Part shown: positions 54,247-63,423 of the stretch, one piece after another | How the letters are laid out: each line of letters opens with the position of its first letter | Position numbering within the stretch: position 1 is the stretch's first letter | Source of the DNA: SMWD01 sp964629475 | GTDB lineage: Bacteria > Pseudomonadota > Gammaproteobacteria > Steroidobacterales > GCA-2729495 | Length of the DNA: 64,000 nt | Assembly (NCBI GenBank): GCA_964629475.1 | Contig: CAZVQW010000003.1 | Coordinates: 139,417-203,416, forward strand | Direction of reading: 5' to 3' | Notes under the pieces: generated by a model | The model's database searches: none | What the model was told of the DNA's origin: nothing | What the model saw: the letters and a program-made list of their open reading frames with translations, nothing else | Position numbers and translations under genes: made by a program

Positions 54247-55328
54247 GCGGATTTTCCGTTCGAATTAACCTTTAAATTAACACTCAAGCCAACGATGCCG
54301 GCAACGGCATCGCCAAGCTCCGCGCCGTGCGTGATCGCATTGAACGCCGGCAGGCCGAGTCGGTCCGTTATCAGGTTGGTGCCGACGAGGTTATCTGTCG
54401 CCGGTCCCGTCACGACATCGGGGCGCAAGCTGAATTCATCGTTCAATAACTTGACGCCACCCCAGGCTGCGACCGGATCGTTCGCGCACAGCACGAGGCA
54501 CGTGATCGCCGAACGAACGCCTTCGTCTTTGAGAATGGCCTCGACACCGTATGCGCCAAGTAAGCCATCGCCGAGTTCGAAGACGATGACATCCGGTTTA
54601 TCGGCTGCCAGTTGCGTCAGCATCATGCGCGTGACGGGCGGGCCGTTTTCTTCCGTCGTCGTTACGACGCCGAAGTCCGTGAAGATCGACGTATTGCGTG
54701 CACCCGCATCTTCCATCGCGAGAATATCCCGGCGCAACGATACACCGGTCGCCTTGAAAGCGTCGACCGTATGACCGTAGTGACGGAGTCGGCTGACGAT
54801 GGCGCTCGCCGCGGCAGTCTTGCCTGAATCCATACTCGTGCCGGCGAGTACGACGACGGGTACCGCACCAGTGTTGACCGGTGCGTCCATCTCGAGCTTA
54901 TCGATGCCGGCCCGGGCCGGCACGCCGATACGTTCGCCCAGATAGGGGAAGTCGAGCACGGTGCCGAGCACTTCGGCGTCAAATGGGGGGCCGAAGTTTG
55001 CATTGATGGAATCGCAGAGGCCGAGTACACCGCCGATATTCAGGACCTGGACGGTATCGCCCGGGCTGAGTTTCTCCGGCAGGCGTCCTGAATAGCCGAA
55101 CAGCGCCTTGCGGTGTCCGAGTGCGCCGACAATGATGTCACCGCGGCTGACCTTGGCCATGCGGCCACTGGTCAGCTCGAGTGTATTGTAGGAGCTCTTG
55201 CTGTTCAGGATTCTGACGGCCAGCAGCACGCCTTCCTCGCACGGAATATCGGCGCTGACCTGCAGCTTGCGTTTCAGTCCCCGGTGCTGGGCAACCGATG
55301 CAATCTTGTCCGCAATAATTGTCTTCAT
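54243..55328 (-). CDS. DUF1611 family P-loop protein within the arg operon
   Basis: 361 residues. An N-terminal domain (1-140, DUF1611_N) is followed by a C-terminal domain with the P-loop GTSMDSGKT (163-171) and family segments VDAFKATGVSLRRD and DVIVFELGDGLLGAYGVE. The DUF1611 family includes DgcN, reported as a D-glutamate N-acetyltransferase (from memory). Both its start (argG stop) and its stop (argC start) overlap neighbours by four bases. That coupling suggests an arginine-related acyltransfer to glutamate. This is an inference; the annotated fold is not a classic NAGS. Confidence 0.85.
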   Translation of the reverse strand: MKTIIADKIASVAQHRGLKRKLQVSADIPCEEGVLLAVRILNSKSSYNTLELTSGRMAKVSRGDIIVGALGHRKALFGYSGRLPEKLSPGDTVQVLNIGGVLGLCDSINANFGPPFDAEVLGTVLDFPYLGERIGVPARAGIDKLEMDAPVNTGAVPVVVLAGTSMDSGKTAAASAIVSRLRHYGHTVDAFKATGVSLRRDILAMEDAGARNTSIFTDFGVVTTTEENGPPVTRMMLTQLAADKPDVIVFELGDGLLGAYGVEAILKDEGVRSAITCLVLCANDPVAAWGGVKLLNDEFSLRPDVVTGPATDNLVGTNLITDRLGLPAFNAITHGAELGDAVAGIVGLSVNLKVNSNGKSA

Positions 55329-56551
55329 GATTTGTGATCCGATCCTGTGGCGGCACGGGTTTGCAGCATACCGGTCAGCGACAGGATTTTAGCGTAGCCG
55401 AGTGCGTCAGCCGGCGTCCATTCACCGGCTGCTTCGCCATACACACCCGTTGTAGCGGCCATCAGCGAATGTTCCGATTCAACGCCTTCGATAAACACGC
55501 TGCCGGTTCGGAACTGAACCTTGACGTCACCCGTCACAAATCGTTGTGACGACTCCAGTAACGCCTCGATATCGCGACAAGCCGCATCGAGTTGTTTGCC
55601 TTCGTGTACGAAGTCGCCATAACTCAGCGCGAGCGGCTCCTTGATACGTGCCTGCAGGGCGCTCAGCGTCAGTTTTTCCAGTTCCCTGTGTGCCGTCAGC
55701 AGGACTTCGGCGGCCGGTGCTTCGAAAGCAACCCGACCTTTTGTGCCGAGCACGGTATCGCCGACGTGAATACCGCGCCCGATACCAAACGGGCCGGCCA
55801 GCGATTCGAGCTTTTCGATCAGTGTGACCGGGCCCATTCGTTGTCCGTCGAGGCTCACGGGGATGCCGCGCTCGAAGCCGATGACATGTGTCGCGGGTGC
55901 CCTTGGCTGGGCGAGAGCACCCGGCGACAGGACCCACGCGTTCTCGGGAATCGAGCCGCGTGAGTCGAGCGTTTCGCGTCCACCGATCGAAATGCCCCAC
56001 AGGCCACGATTGATCGAGTAATCGCCGCTTTTGTCCGGCACCGGATAATTGCGTTGGACGAGATAGGCGATTTGCTCGGAGCGCACGAACGACTGGTCGC
56101 GTACTGGCGCAAGCACCTCAAGACTCGGGTTGATTGTGCGCAGTGCAACTTCGAAGCGAACCTGGTCGTTACCGGCCGCCGTACAGCCGTGTGCAACGGT
56201 ATCGCTGCCGCGTTCGGTGGCAATTTCAGCCAGCAGTTGCGCCTGTATGCCGCGTTCGGCACCGACGCACAGCGGGTAGAGTTGCCCGCGGCGAACGTTG
56301 CCGGCGATCAGGAAACGAATGACCCGGTCGAAGAATATCTGTCGTGCCTCGACCAGCACATGTTCCTGTGCGCCAAGTGCCATGGCCCGTTCTTCGAGAT
56401 CTTTCGCCGCCGCATCGTCGAGTCCGCCGGTGTTGATGCAGACGGTCACGACCGGGCGGTCGTAGGTTTCTTTCAGCCACGGCACGCAGAAGGAAGTGTC
56501 GAGTCCGCCGGAGAAGGCCAGGATGATCGGTGATTCAGATGCTTTGTTCAT
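55325..56551 (-). CDS. argG: Argininosuccinate synthase
   Basis: 408 residues. It has the ATP pyrophosphatase loop LAFSGGLDTSFC, HGCTAAGNDQVRFE and GIHVGDTVLGTKGRVAFEAP. It joins citrulline and aspartate. It lies 65 bases after argR, with no separate strong promoter visible, so argR may be co-transcribed. The stop overlaps the DUF1611 start by four bases. Confidence 0.94.
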   Translation of the reverse strand: MNKASESPIILAFSGGLDTSFCVPWLKETYDRPVVTVCINTGGLDDAAAKDLEERAMALGAQEHVLVEARQIFFDRVIRFLIAGNVRRGQLYPLCVGAERGIQAQLLAEIATERGSDTVAHGCTAAGNDQVRFEVALRTINPSLEVLAPVRDQSFVRSEQIAYLVQRNYPVPDKSGDYSINRGLWGISIGGRETLDSRGSIPENAWVLSPGALAQPRAPATHVIGFERGIPVSLDGQRMGPVTLIEKLESLAGPFGIGRGIHVGDTVLGTKGRVAFEAPAAEVLLTAHRELEKLTLSALQARIKEPLALSYGDFVHEGKQLDAACRDIEALLESSQRFVTGDVKVQFRTGSVFIEGVESEHSLMAATTGVYGEAAGEWTPADALGYAKILSLTGMLQTRAATGSDHKS

Positions 56552-56616
56552 GGGTCTGGATTCATTGGTTTAGGTTAAGGGCCAAAAATAATGCCGGCTA
56601 AAAATACCGGATCAGA

Positions 56617-57072
56617 TCAGTGATGTGTTCGCTCCCGCAGTCGTGCAACCAGCCGCCTTTGTTCGCTGGCGCCGACCGTGGCGACAAATATCGTATCGTC
56701 ACCCGATACGGTGCCGATGATCTCGGGCCAGCCGGAACGGTCGAGGGTGACGGCGACACGTTGGGCAGCGCCGATCGCGGTTTTTATGATGGTCAGGTTT
56801 GCGCCGGCCGTCTGAATATCGCGCACGAATCCTTCGAACACGGATTGATCACGGTCATCATCGCTGACCTCCGGGTCGGGCGGTGCGTATCCGGCCCCGA
56901 GTTTGGTCACGCCGAGCTGCTTGAGATCCCGGCTGACGCTCGACTGGGTGGCATCGAACCCTTTCTGCCGTAGCAGCTCGACGAGCACCGTCTGACGTCC
57001 TACGGTCTGCTCGCGCAGGATCTGGAGGATCGCAGCCTGGCGTTTTTCACGCGTTTCGGTTTCAATTGGCAT
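56617..57072 (-). CDS. argR: Arginine repressor ArgR
   Basis: 151 residues. The N-terminal winged helix (ILQILREQTVGRQTVLVELLRQKGFDATQSSVSRDLKQLG) is complete (residues about 14-53). The C-terminal arginine-binding, hexamer domain has GTVSGDDTIFVAT. It represses arginine genes in response to arginine. The start at 57072 (MPIETETREK) is chosen by alignment. It lies upstream of argG on the same strand, and near-palindromic operators lie just upstream of its start. Confidence 0.93.
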   Translation of the reverse strand: MPIETETREKRQAAILQILREQTVGRQTVLVELLRQKGFDATQSSVSRDLKQLGVTKLGAGYAPPDPEVSDDDRDQSVFEGFVRDIQTAGANLTIIKTAIGAAQRVAVTLDRSGWPEIIGTVSGDDTIFVATVGASEQRRLVARLRERTHH

Positions 57073-57080
57073 GATAAATA

Positions 57081-57108
57081 ATGCGCATAAAAATATATAG
57101 ATGCGCAT
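57081..57108. promoter_or_regulatory. Candidate ArgR operator pair upstream of argR
   Basis: Two identical palindromes ATGCGCAT (57081-57088 and 57101-57108) are separated by an A/T-rich spacer, 20 bases centre to centre. This spacing is near the 21-base spacing of tandem ARG boxes, and the whole region is an inverted repeat. The sequences differ from the Escherichia coli TGAAT-box consensus, so the assignment rests on position. Confidence 0.5.
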
Positions 57109-57299
57109 ATTATCAATATCGCTCCTGTTGTCAAGCGATGAATTCGAAGTCCGGCCAGCCGAGACAAGCGCCCTGAATCCCGCACGGGATCTGGCTTGCA
57201 ACCCGGCAGTCAGGCTACGCAGGGTTCTTTTTCTTAGCATCGGCACAGCTTTCCGCTATGATGCCGCATCGAAAAAAATACCAATAAGAATTCTCCGCC

Positions 57300-58301
57300 A
57301 TGACTACCATGCCCGATACGCCGGATCCGGTTAGTCGCGAAGTTCGCACGGAAACCGCGGCCCAGCACATGATTGAAAGCATCCCGACCGGGGTGCCGAA
57401 ATCTACCGTGGGCGCGATTCTTGCCGAACTGGCGGCCGGTGAGTTCAGTTCCGTACATGCGGTTTATGTGCTGGATCCACAAGAGCGACTGCTCGGTGTT
57501 GTGCCCATGGCGGCATTGCTGGGTACCGGAATGCAGCACCGCCTCGAGGAAATTATGGCCGAACCGGCGACAACGGTTGCACCCGGGGACGACCAGGAGC
57601 TGGTTGCGGCAGCTGCCATTGAACACAGTATTTCCGATGTGCCGGTGACTGATAAAACGGGCCGTTTGCTGGGCGTTGTGCCCGCACAGGCGCTGCTAAA
57701 AATTCAGCGCGGTGAATTCATTGAAGACATGAATCGCCTGGCCGGTATCCTGCGCAACAATGACCAGGCCCGCACGGCGATGGAAGGCGGCAGCAGGGTG
57801 TCACGTGCGTTACGCCGTCTGCCGTGGCTCGTGATCGGGCTGGTTGGCGGGGGCGTCGCGACCTGGTTGATGGCGGCCTTCGAGACCGAACTCCAAAGAC
57901 GCATAGCCGTCGCTTTCTTCGTGCCGGCTATCGTCTACCTGGCCGGCGCGGTCGGCAGTCAGTCAGTGGCGATCACCGTGCGTTGGCTGTCGCTGGGGGA
58001 ACCCAATCTGCGCTACCTGACGATCAGCGAGTTGCTGACCGGCATGATCATCGGCGTCGTGCTCGCCGGCCTGTCGTTTTTTCCGATCGCCTGGTTATTG
58101 CATGACGTGTGGCTGGCGACAGCCGTTTGTCTGTCCCTGATCGTCGCATCTTCTCTGTCTACGACTATTGGGCTATTGCTGCCCTGGTCCCTGTGGAAGA
58201 CCGGCCGGGATCCGGCCCTTGGTGCCGGACCGATGGCTACGATCCTGCAGGATATCCTGAGCCTGCTGGCCTATTTCTGGATCGTCGCCTGGCTGTTGTA
58301 G
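57300..58301 (+). CDS. MgtE-like divalent cation transporter lacking the N domain
   Basis: 333 residues. Two CBS domains (about 20-140, AVYVLDPQERLLGVVPM and DVPVTDKTGRLLGVVPA) precede a five-helix membrane domain (about 165-333) with the MgtE-type pore segments FFVPAIVYLAGAVGSQS and RDPALGAGPMATILQD. MgtE proteins carry an N-terminal superhelical domain of about 130 residues before the CBS pair; here only about 20 residues precede it. It probably transports Mg2+ or a related cation. Confidence 0.85.
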   Translation: MTTMPDTPDPVSREVRTETAAQHMIESIPTGVPKSTVGAILAELAAGEFSSVHAVYVLDPQERLLGVVPMAALLGTGMQHRLEEIMAEPATTVAPGDDQELVAAAAIEHSISDVPVTDKTGRLLGVVPAQALLKIQRGEFIEDMNRLAGILRNNDQARTAMEGGSRVSRALRRLPWLVIGLVGGGVATWLMAAFETELQRRIAVAFFVPAIVYLAGAVGSQSVAITVRWLSLGEPNLRYLTISELLTGMIIGVVLAGLSFFPIAWLLHDVWLATAVCLSLIVASSLSTTIGLLLPWSLWKTGRDPALGAGPMATILQDILSLLAYFWIVAWLL

Positions 58302-58328
58302 TTCGCAGTCCCGGGCACACCAGCCGTA

Positions 58329-60695
58329 TCATACGTAGCGCAGTGGCCAAAAGATCGGTAGCAACAGCATGACGGCAACGAAAACAATCAGCGTCAGCGG
58401 CCCGCCGAGCTTGATATAGTCCGAAAACCGATAGCCGCCGGGCCCCATGATCAGGATATTCGCCGGGTGAGAGATCGGGCTCGTGAAACTTGCCGATGCC
58501 GCCATCGCGACCGCCATCATGGCTGTTTGTGGCGCAATGCCGAGGTCGGTGCACGCGGAGATGACGATCGGCGCCATCAACACGATGAGCGCCGCGGTCG
58601 GGATGACCATGGTCGCGGCTGCCGTCACGAGGTACAGGCCAGCGATGACGGTCCACGGCCCGCCGCCGCCGAGAACCTGCATCGCCGCAGCGGCCAGGTA
58701 CTCTGCTGTGCCTGAGTCTTCCATCGCGATGCCGAGCGGCAGCATGCCCGCAATCAGGAACACAGCACGCCATTCGATCGCGCGGTAGGCTTGTTCCATG
58801 CTCAGGCACCCGGTCAGGATCATGACCGTCGCGCCGGCAATCGCGGCTGTCGCGATCGGCAGCCAGCCAATGACGACCGAGATGACCACGCAGAGCATGA
58901 TGGCCGCAGCCAGTGGTGCCCGGCGTGTATCCATCGTCCTGGCTACGACCGGTGTCATGACCAGCAGGTCCGACTCTTTACTGAGTAGCGCAAGTTTTGG
59001 GTGCGGGCCGATCAGCAAAAGGGCGTCGCCGAACTGTAGCTTTTCCCGCTGCAGTTCGTCACGAATGACTTCGTTGCCTCGCCAGATTGCGCTGAGCTCC
59101 AGTCCCAAACGCTCGCGAAAATTGATGTCGGCCACCGCCTGATCGACAAGCCTCGAACGCGGTGCCAGCGTTACTTCGACGGTTGCGAGCCGGTCGGCTT
59201 CGAAAACGTTCAGGTTTCGGGCGATGGCGTCGTCAATTTCCAGTTCTTGCAGGCCGCGCAGATCGTCGAGATCCTCGGGACGGCCTTGCAGCATTAACAG
59301 GTCGCCATCGTGAATCGTATCCGACGGCCTGGGCATGACCTGCAGTTCGCCGTCACGAAACATTGCCAGCACGCGAAAATCAAAAGCGCTGGCGAGCCGG
59401 CTATTGGCCAGCGTTGAATCACCGAGACCGGCATCGTGCGGAACATGAACGATGAACGTGTGATCGTGCAGTTTGTAAATCTCGTCCAGCTCAGCATCCG
59501 TTATAGCGCTGATTTCGGCAAAATCTGAATACCGTGATAGTTCTTCGATGCTTTCGGGACGGCCTTGTACAAGTATTCGGTCACCAGCCCGCATCGGCGT
59601 GCGGGCGAGATTGCGTCGTCGTATTGTGTCATCGCGACAAAGCGCACGGACTTCGACACCGAACCGGCGACGAAATCCAGCGCCGCCGATTGTTCGCTTG
59701 ATCAGGCCCGAATCATCCGCGATCGTGACTTCGACCAGGCGGGTGCGCGCCGCGATCATGTCCGGCAGCACGGTTGATTCACGTTCGACCACCAGTTTGT
59801 TCAATCGCCGCAGTTGGTTGAATCGGTCGATCTGGCCCTGCACCAGCAGCTTGTCGCCGGCCTGCAGGCGCATGGTTCGCGACGGCAGCGTGTCTATCTG
59901 ACTGCCACGCTCGACAGCGATGACCGTTAGCCCGGAAGCAGTATCGATGCGACTCTCGGCGAGTGTTTTGCCCACCAGTAGTGAGTGGTCCGGGACTCGC
60001 ACACCGAACAGTCCCTGCTGAAGTCCGTAACGAGCGCGCAGATTGCGCTGGCTTTTTTTCGGTGCGGACTTGGCGCCGCGAGTGGCAGCCGGCAGTAGCC
60101 GTCGACCGAAGAATGCCGTGAAGGTAATACCGACGACAACGGCTCCGATGCCGACGGGCATGTAGTCAAACAGACCAAACGGCGTATAGCCATATTGATC
60201 GAGTGCCGCACTGGCCAGCAGGTTGGGCGGCGTGCCAAACAATGTCGTCAGGCCACCGAGCAGAGTGCCGAATGCCATTGGCATCAGGATTCGCGACGGT
60301 GATACGTCGGCGCGGCGGCATATATTCATGACGACGGGTAACATCAGCGCGGCGACACCGATATTGCTCATGAAGAATGACAGGCTGCCGGACGTCAGCA
60401 TGACGACGATAACCAGCGTTGCTTCACGCGTGCCGGCGATGTTCATGACCTGGCGGCCGAGCAGGTCGGCGATACCGGTGCGGGTCATGCCATCGCTCAG
60501 GATGAACATTGCCCAGACAGTGACGACGGCGGCATTGCCGAAACCGGAGATGGCCTGATTCGGCGATACGAGCCCGGTCGCCGCCAACGTCCCGAGTACG
60601 AGTAGTGCGACGACATCCATCCGGACCACCTCGGTCACGAACAGGACCAGGGCGACGCCAAGGATTAACAGGACGAGGGCAATGTCGGGTGTCAC
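58329..60695 (-). CDS. SLC13/DASS-family permease with four RCK_C domains
   Basis: 788 residues. The N-terminal membrane half (1-190) is followed by four tandem RCK_C (TrkA_C) domains (about 205-565), for example LLVGKTLAESRIDTASG and LVDQAVADINFRERLG. The C-terminal membrane half (590-788) follows. The divalent-anion/Na+ symporter pattern is ...STG-like GFGNAAVVTVWAM and SFTSPISHPANILIMGPGGY. It may import sulfate, dicarboxylates or a similar anion. GTG start with a GGATAAG ribosome site. Convergent with the mgtE-type gene. Confidence 0.88.
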   Translation of the reverse strand: MTPDIALVLLILGVALVLFVTEVVRMDVVALLVLGTLAATGLVSPNQAISGFGNAAVVTVWAMFILSDGMTRTGIADLLGRQVMNIAGTREATLVIVVMLTSGSLSFFMSNIGVAALMLPVVMNICRRADVSPSRILMPMAFGTLLGGLTTLFGTPPNLLASAALDQYGYTPFGLFDYMPVGIGAVVVGITFTAFFGRRLLPAATRGAKSAPKKSQRNLRARYGLQQGLFGVRVPDHSLLVGKTLAESRIDTASGLTVIAVERGSQIDTLPSRTMRLQAGDKLLVQGQIDRFNQLRRLNKLVVERESTVLPDMIAARTRLVEVTIADDSGLIKRTIGGAGFRRRFGVEVRALCRDDTIRRRNLARTPMRAGDRILVQGRPESIEELSRYSDFAEISAITDAELDEIYKLHDHTFIVHVPHDAGLGDSTLANSRLASAFDFRVLAMFRDGELQVMPRPSDTIHDGDLLMLQGRPEDLDDLRGLQELEIDDAIARNLNVFEADRLATVEVTLAPRSRLVDQAVADINFRERLGLELSAIWRGNEVIRDELQREKLQFGDALLLIGPHPKLALLSKESDLLVMTPVVARTMDTRRAPLAAAIMLCVVISVVIGWLPIATAAIAGATVMILTGCLSMEQAYRAIEWRAVFLIAGMLPLGIAMEDSGTAEYLAAAAMQVLGGGGPWTVIAGLYLVTAAATMVIPTAALIVLMAPIVISACTDLGIAPQTAMMAVAMAASASFTSPISHPANILIMGPGGYRFSDYIKLGGPLTLIVFVAVMLLLPIFWPLRYV

Positions 60696-60719
60696 CGGCT
60701 TATCCAGATGCCAGGGCCA

Positions 60720-60860
60720 TTAATGGCCCCGGTCCGTCAAACTCAGGTATTTCATTTTGACCCAGTCGCCCAACTCGTAGTTATAGCCCCGACTCAGGGC
60801 GCCTTGGGGTTGCTGCCGAATGGCCCAACCTGAGATGGAAGGATAACCGAAGACAGGAGC
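60720..60860 (-). pseudogene. Possible remnant of a protein C-terminus (no start)
   Basis: On the minus strand a 46-codon open stretch follows an in-frame TAA. It reads APVFGYPSISGWAIRQQP ..., then GYNYELGDWVKMKYLSLTD, and ends RGH and TAA. Its composition looks like real protein, but the only start-like codon is a late TTG near the end. It may be the end of a decayed gene upstream of the permease. No family recognised. Confidence 0.3.
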
Positions 60861-60972
60861 TTATGTTCGTTTACTTCGATTGTTGTTCGCATGTGTGATG
60901 AGGATATTGCGCGCCCCGTCCGTGGTGTGCGCTACACTCCGCGCTCGCTGTAAGGATAGGGAGCCTGGCGCC

Positions 60973-61638
60973 GTGACAGAACTGCAAACCGTGGATATAG
61001 AAACCGGGCCGGAGCCGGAGTCGAGCATCATCTGGATGCATGGCCTCGGTGCCGATGCCAATGATTTTGCGCCGGCCGTGCCGATGTTGCAGCTTGATTC
61101 GGGACGGGCCGTGCGGTTTGTATTTCCGAATGCGCCCGTTCAGCCGGTGACATTGAATGGCGGCATGCAGATGCGCGCCTGGTTTGATCTGTTTTCGCTC
61201 GACCGCGATGCGCCTCAAGACGAGGCGGGAATCCGTACCGCCGCCACCGGTATCGAGGCGTTAATTCAGCGTGAACGTGATCGTGGCGTTGCGGCGGAGC
61301 GGATCGTCATCGCGGGTTTTTCACAGGGTGGTGCGCTGGCACTGTACACGGCGTTGCGTTACCCGGAAAAACTGGCGGGTATCGTCGCGCTGTCGACCTA
61401 TGTGCCGATTGCCCATGTCATGGAATCCGAGGCGTCCGCAGCCAATCACGGCTTGCCGATATTCATGGCGCATGGACCGATGGATGAAGTCGTGCCGTTC
61501 AACTTTGCGCGCAGTTCACGCAAGCGGCTGCACCAGTTGGGCTACGATGTAGAGTGGCACGAATACCCGATGGGTCACTCGGTGCTTCCCGAGGAACTGC
61601 AACACATCAAGGAATTTCTGGAACGCATAATCGGTTAG
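60973..61638 (+). CDS. Carboxylesterase/lysophospholipase-type alpha/beta hydrolase
   Basis: 221 residues. The catalytic serine is in IAGFSQGGALAL (GFSQG), with Asp in FMAHGPMDEVVPF and His in EYPMGHSVLPEEL. It resembles EstB/acyl-protein thioesterase-like carboxylesterases, starting near WMHGLGADANDF. GTG 60973 (VTELQTVDIE) has a good GGGAG site and family length; the ATG at 60880 would add 31 residues with no domain. Confidence 0.9.
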   Translation: MTELQTVDIETGPEPESSIIWMHGLGADANDFAPAVPMLQLDSGRAVRFVFPNAPVQPVTLNGGMQMRAWFDLFSLDRDAPQDEAGIRTAATGIEALIQRERDRGVAAERIVIAGFSQGGALALYTALRYPEKLAGIVALSTYVPIAHVMESEASAANHGLPIFMAHGPMDEVVPFNFARSSRKRLHQLGYDVEWHEYPMGHSVLPEELQHIKEFLERIIG

Positions 61639-61733
61639 GACTTCCGGCGCTGGAGAGATGAGGATGTGATCTCCTTCACTTTACTTGTGATAGCTTGGAC
61701 TGATCGTTCAGACAGTATCAGAGGTGAGAGCGA

Positions 61734-62753
61734 TTGAAGATTGACGTCATACTGGATGCGCGTTCGAGTGCCGCTGAACTTGCCGAGCTTGGCCGGTTGG
61801 CGGAAGAGGTCGGCATCCGCGGTGTCTGGGTATCGAGCTTGCTCGACTCACGCGATCCGTTTACGAACCTGTCGTCACTGGCGGCGGCAACCAGGCATCT
61901 GTTGCTCGGTGCGATTGCAGTCAATCCGTTCGACATGCATCCGGTACGCATTGCCTCGTCACTGATGACGCTTAACGAGCTGGCTGGTGGTCGCGCAAGG
62001 ATTGTCATTGGTGGTGGTGGCGAAGCACTCAGTGCCGTTGGTATAGAACCGCTGCGTCGGGTCCGCGCGGTTGCCGAGTGTGTGGATATCATCAAGGCGG
62101 CGAGTGCCGGTGAAAACGTAGCTTACAAAGGTGAATTGTACGAGGTGCAAAATCTGCGCTTTAGCTGGTTGCGCAGTCCGCCGCCGCCGGTCTTCGTCGG
62201 CGCGAGCATGACGCAAATGTTGCGTATGGCCGCGCGCGTCGCTGACGGCAGCATGATGAGTGATATGCCGGTGCCATTGGCAGCCGCTGCTATCGATACG
62301 CTCGATCAGGCGCTCATTGAAAATGGCAGGCGACGGCCCGAATTTCAGACCAATGCATTCGCTGCCTGGCATATGTATGACGATCGTGAGCTTGCAGTCA
62401 AAGAGGCCCGGCAATGGTTGGTTCTGCGCGGCATCTTCAGGCCCTGGGTTCTGACGGAATTTCTGGACACAGACGACGTCGAGTTGGTCATGCGCAGTGC
62501 CGACGCATTCTGGACCGCGTTTCGTACCGGCAGCTCCGTGGTCGAGGGCATTCCTGACAAGGTGCTGGATGCAATGGTGGACAACCTCGCATTCGTCGGG
62601 AGCTGCGAAAATATCGACCAACAAATCGATAAGTTACGGCACTTCGAGGCCGCTGGTCTTGAATCGATGGCACTGCGTTTGTACACGGAACCGGCTGCAT
62701 CGATCAAAATGATAGGTGAACGGCTTGTTCCGGCACTTCAACGCTGTCAGTAA
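61734..62753 (+). CDS. LLM-class flavin-dependent oxidoreductase
   Basis: 339 residues of the luciferase-like monooxygenase/F420 or FMN TIM-barrel fold. The segments LLLGAIAVNPFDMHPVRIA, RARIVIGGGGEAL and PPPVFVGASMTQMLRMAA are typical. It could be an FMN monooxygenase or an F420-linked reductase; the bound flavin is not clear from sequence. The start is TTG 61734, preceded by GAGGTGAGAG. Confidence 0.87.
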   Translation: MKIDVILDARSSAAELAELGRLAEEVGIRGVWVSSLLDSRDPFTNLSSLAAATRHLLLGAIAVNPFDMHPVRIASSLMTLNELAGGRARIVIGGGGEALSAVGIEPLRRVRAVAECVDIIKAASAGENVAYKGELYEVQNLRFSWLRSPPPPVFVGASMTQMLRMAARVADGSMMSDMPVPLAAAAIDTLDQALIENGRRRPEFQTNAFAAWHMYDDRELAVKEARQWLVLRGIFRPWVLTEFLDTDDVELVMRSADAFWTAFRTGSSVVEGIPDKVLDAMVDNLAFVGSCENIDQQIDKLRHFEAAGLESMALRLYTEPAASIKMIGERLVPALQRCQ

Positions 62754-62886
62754 TGATTCAGTCTTGAATCACGGGCGTTGGGAAAAAATTACCGAATTTA
62801 TTTTTACTCTAAATACTACTTCTACGCTGAATAATAAACCAGGCACCTTTTCACATGACGGGTCAACCGTCCCTTGCCTGTGCTGG

Positions 62887-63141
62887 TTAACTGGCATTGC
62901 GCAGTTCTTCTTTCAGAACTCGGCGCAACACAACTTCAATAGGCTCCTTTGTCTCACTCATGAACTGCCGTAGAGCGGTGTTGATGAGTGTTTGATAATT
63001 ACCGCCGCCAGCTTCATCTACTTGCTGCTTGAACCACGATACGATGTCTTTGTCCAGGCGAATCGTAATTCTGGTCTTTCCCTTGGCTGCGTTAGCAAAC
63101 GGAGAAGCCTTTGATTTACTGAAATCGTACTCGTCTCTCAT
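62887..63141 (-). CDS. brnA: BrnA-type antitoxin
   Basis: 84 residues. A basic N-terminus is followed by a ribbon-helix-helix segment (TRITIRLDKDIVSWFKQQV) and a C-terminal tail. It neutralises BrnT and represses its own operon. It overlaps brnT by four bases (ATGA), with the toxin gene first, as usual for brnTA. Confidence 0.9.
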   Translation of the reverse strand: MRDEYDFSKSKASPFANAAKGKTRITIRLDKDIVSWFKQQVDEAGGGNYQTLINTALRQFMSETKEPIEVVLRRVLKEELRNAS

Positions 63142-63410
63142 AAATATTCCTCATATCGCGCTCTTTCATCTTTCGATGCTTTCCGTGCAGAGATTATTCG
63201 AATGTGCTCATTCCGGAAGGCGTAGATCGTCAGCAGAATTCGCCCCAAACCATCCCTTCCAAGTGCGATGAATCGTTCTTCATCTTCTGCGTCTGGATCT
63301 TCCATGTGCCGCGAGCAGGGATCTTCAATAGCTATTGCCGCCTCAGCAAAATCGACCCCGTGTTTGAGCAAATTAGAGCGTGCTTTGGCTGGATCCCACT
63401 CGATGTCCAT
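63138..63410 (-). CDS. brnT: BrnT-type ribonuclease toxin
   Basis: 90 residues. It has the BrnT pattern MDIEWDPAKARSNLLKHGVDFAEA, ERFIALGRDGLGRILLTIYA and HIRIISARKASKDERARYEE. The RelE-like fold is expected to cleave RNA. It is the first gene of the operon, with a palindromic operator 14 bases upstream. Confidence 0.93.
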   Translation of the reverse strand: MDIEWDPAKARSNLLKHGVDFAEAAIAIEDPCSRHMEDPDAEDEERFIALGRDGLGRILLTIYAFRNEHIRIISARKASKDERARYEEYL

Positions 63411-63423
63411 GAAACCTATCGTA

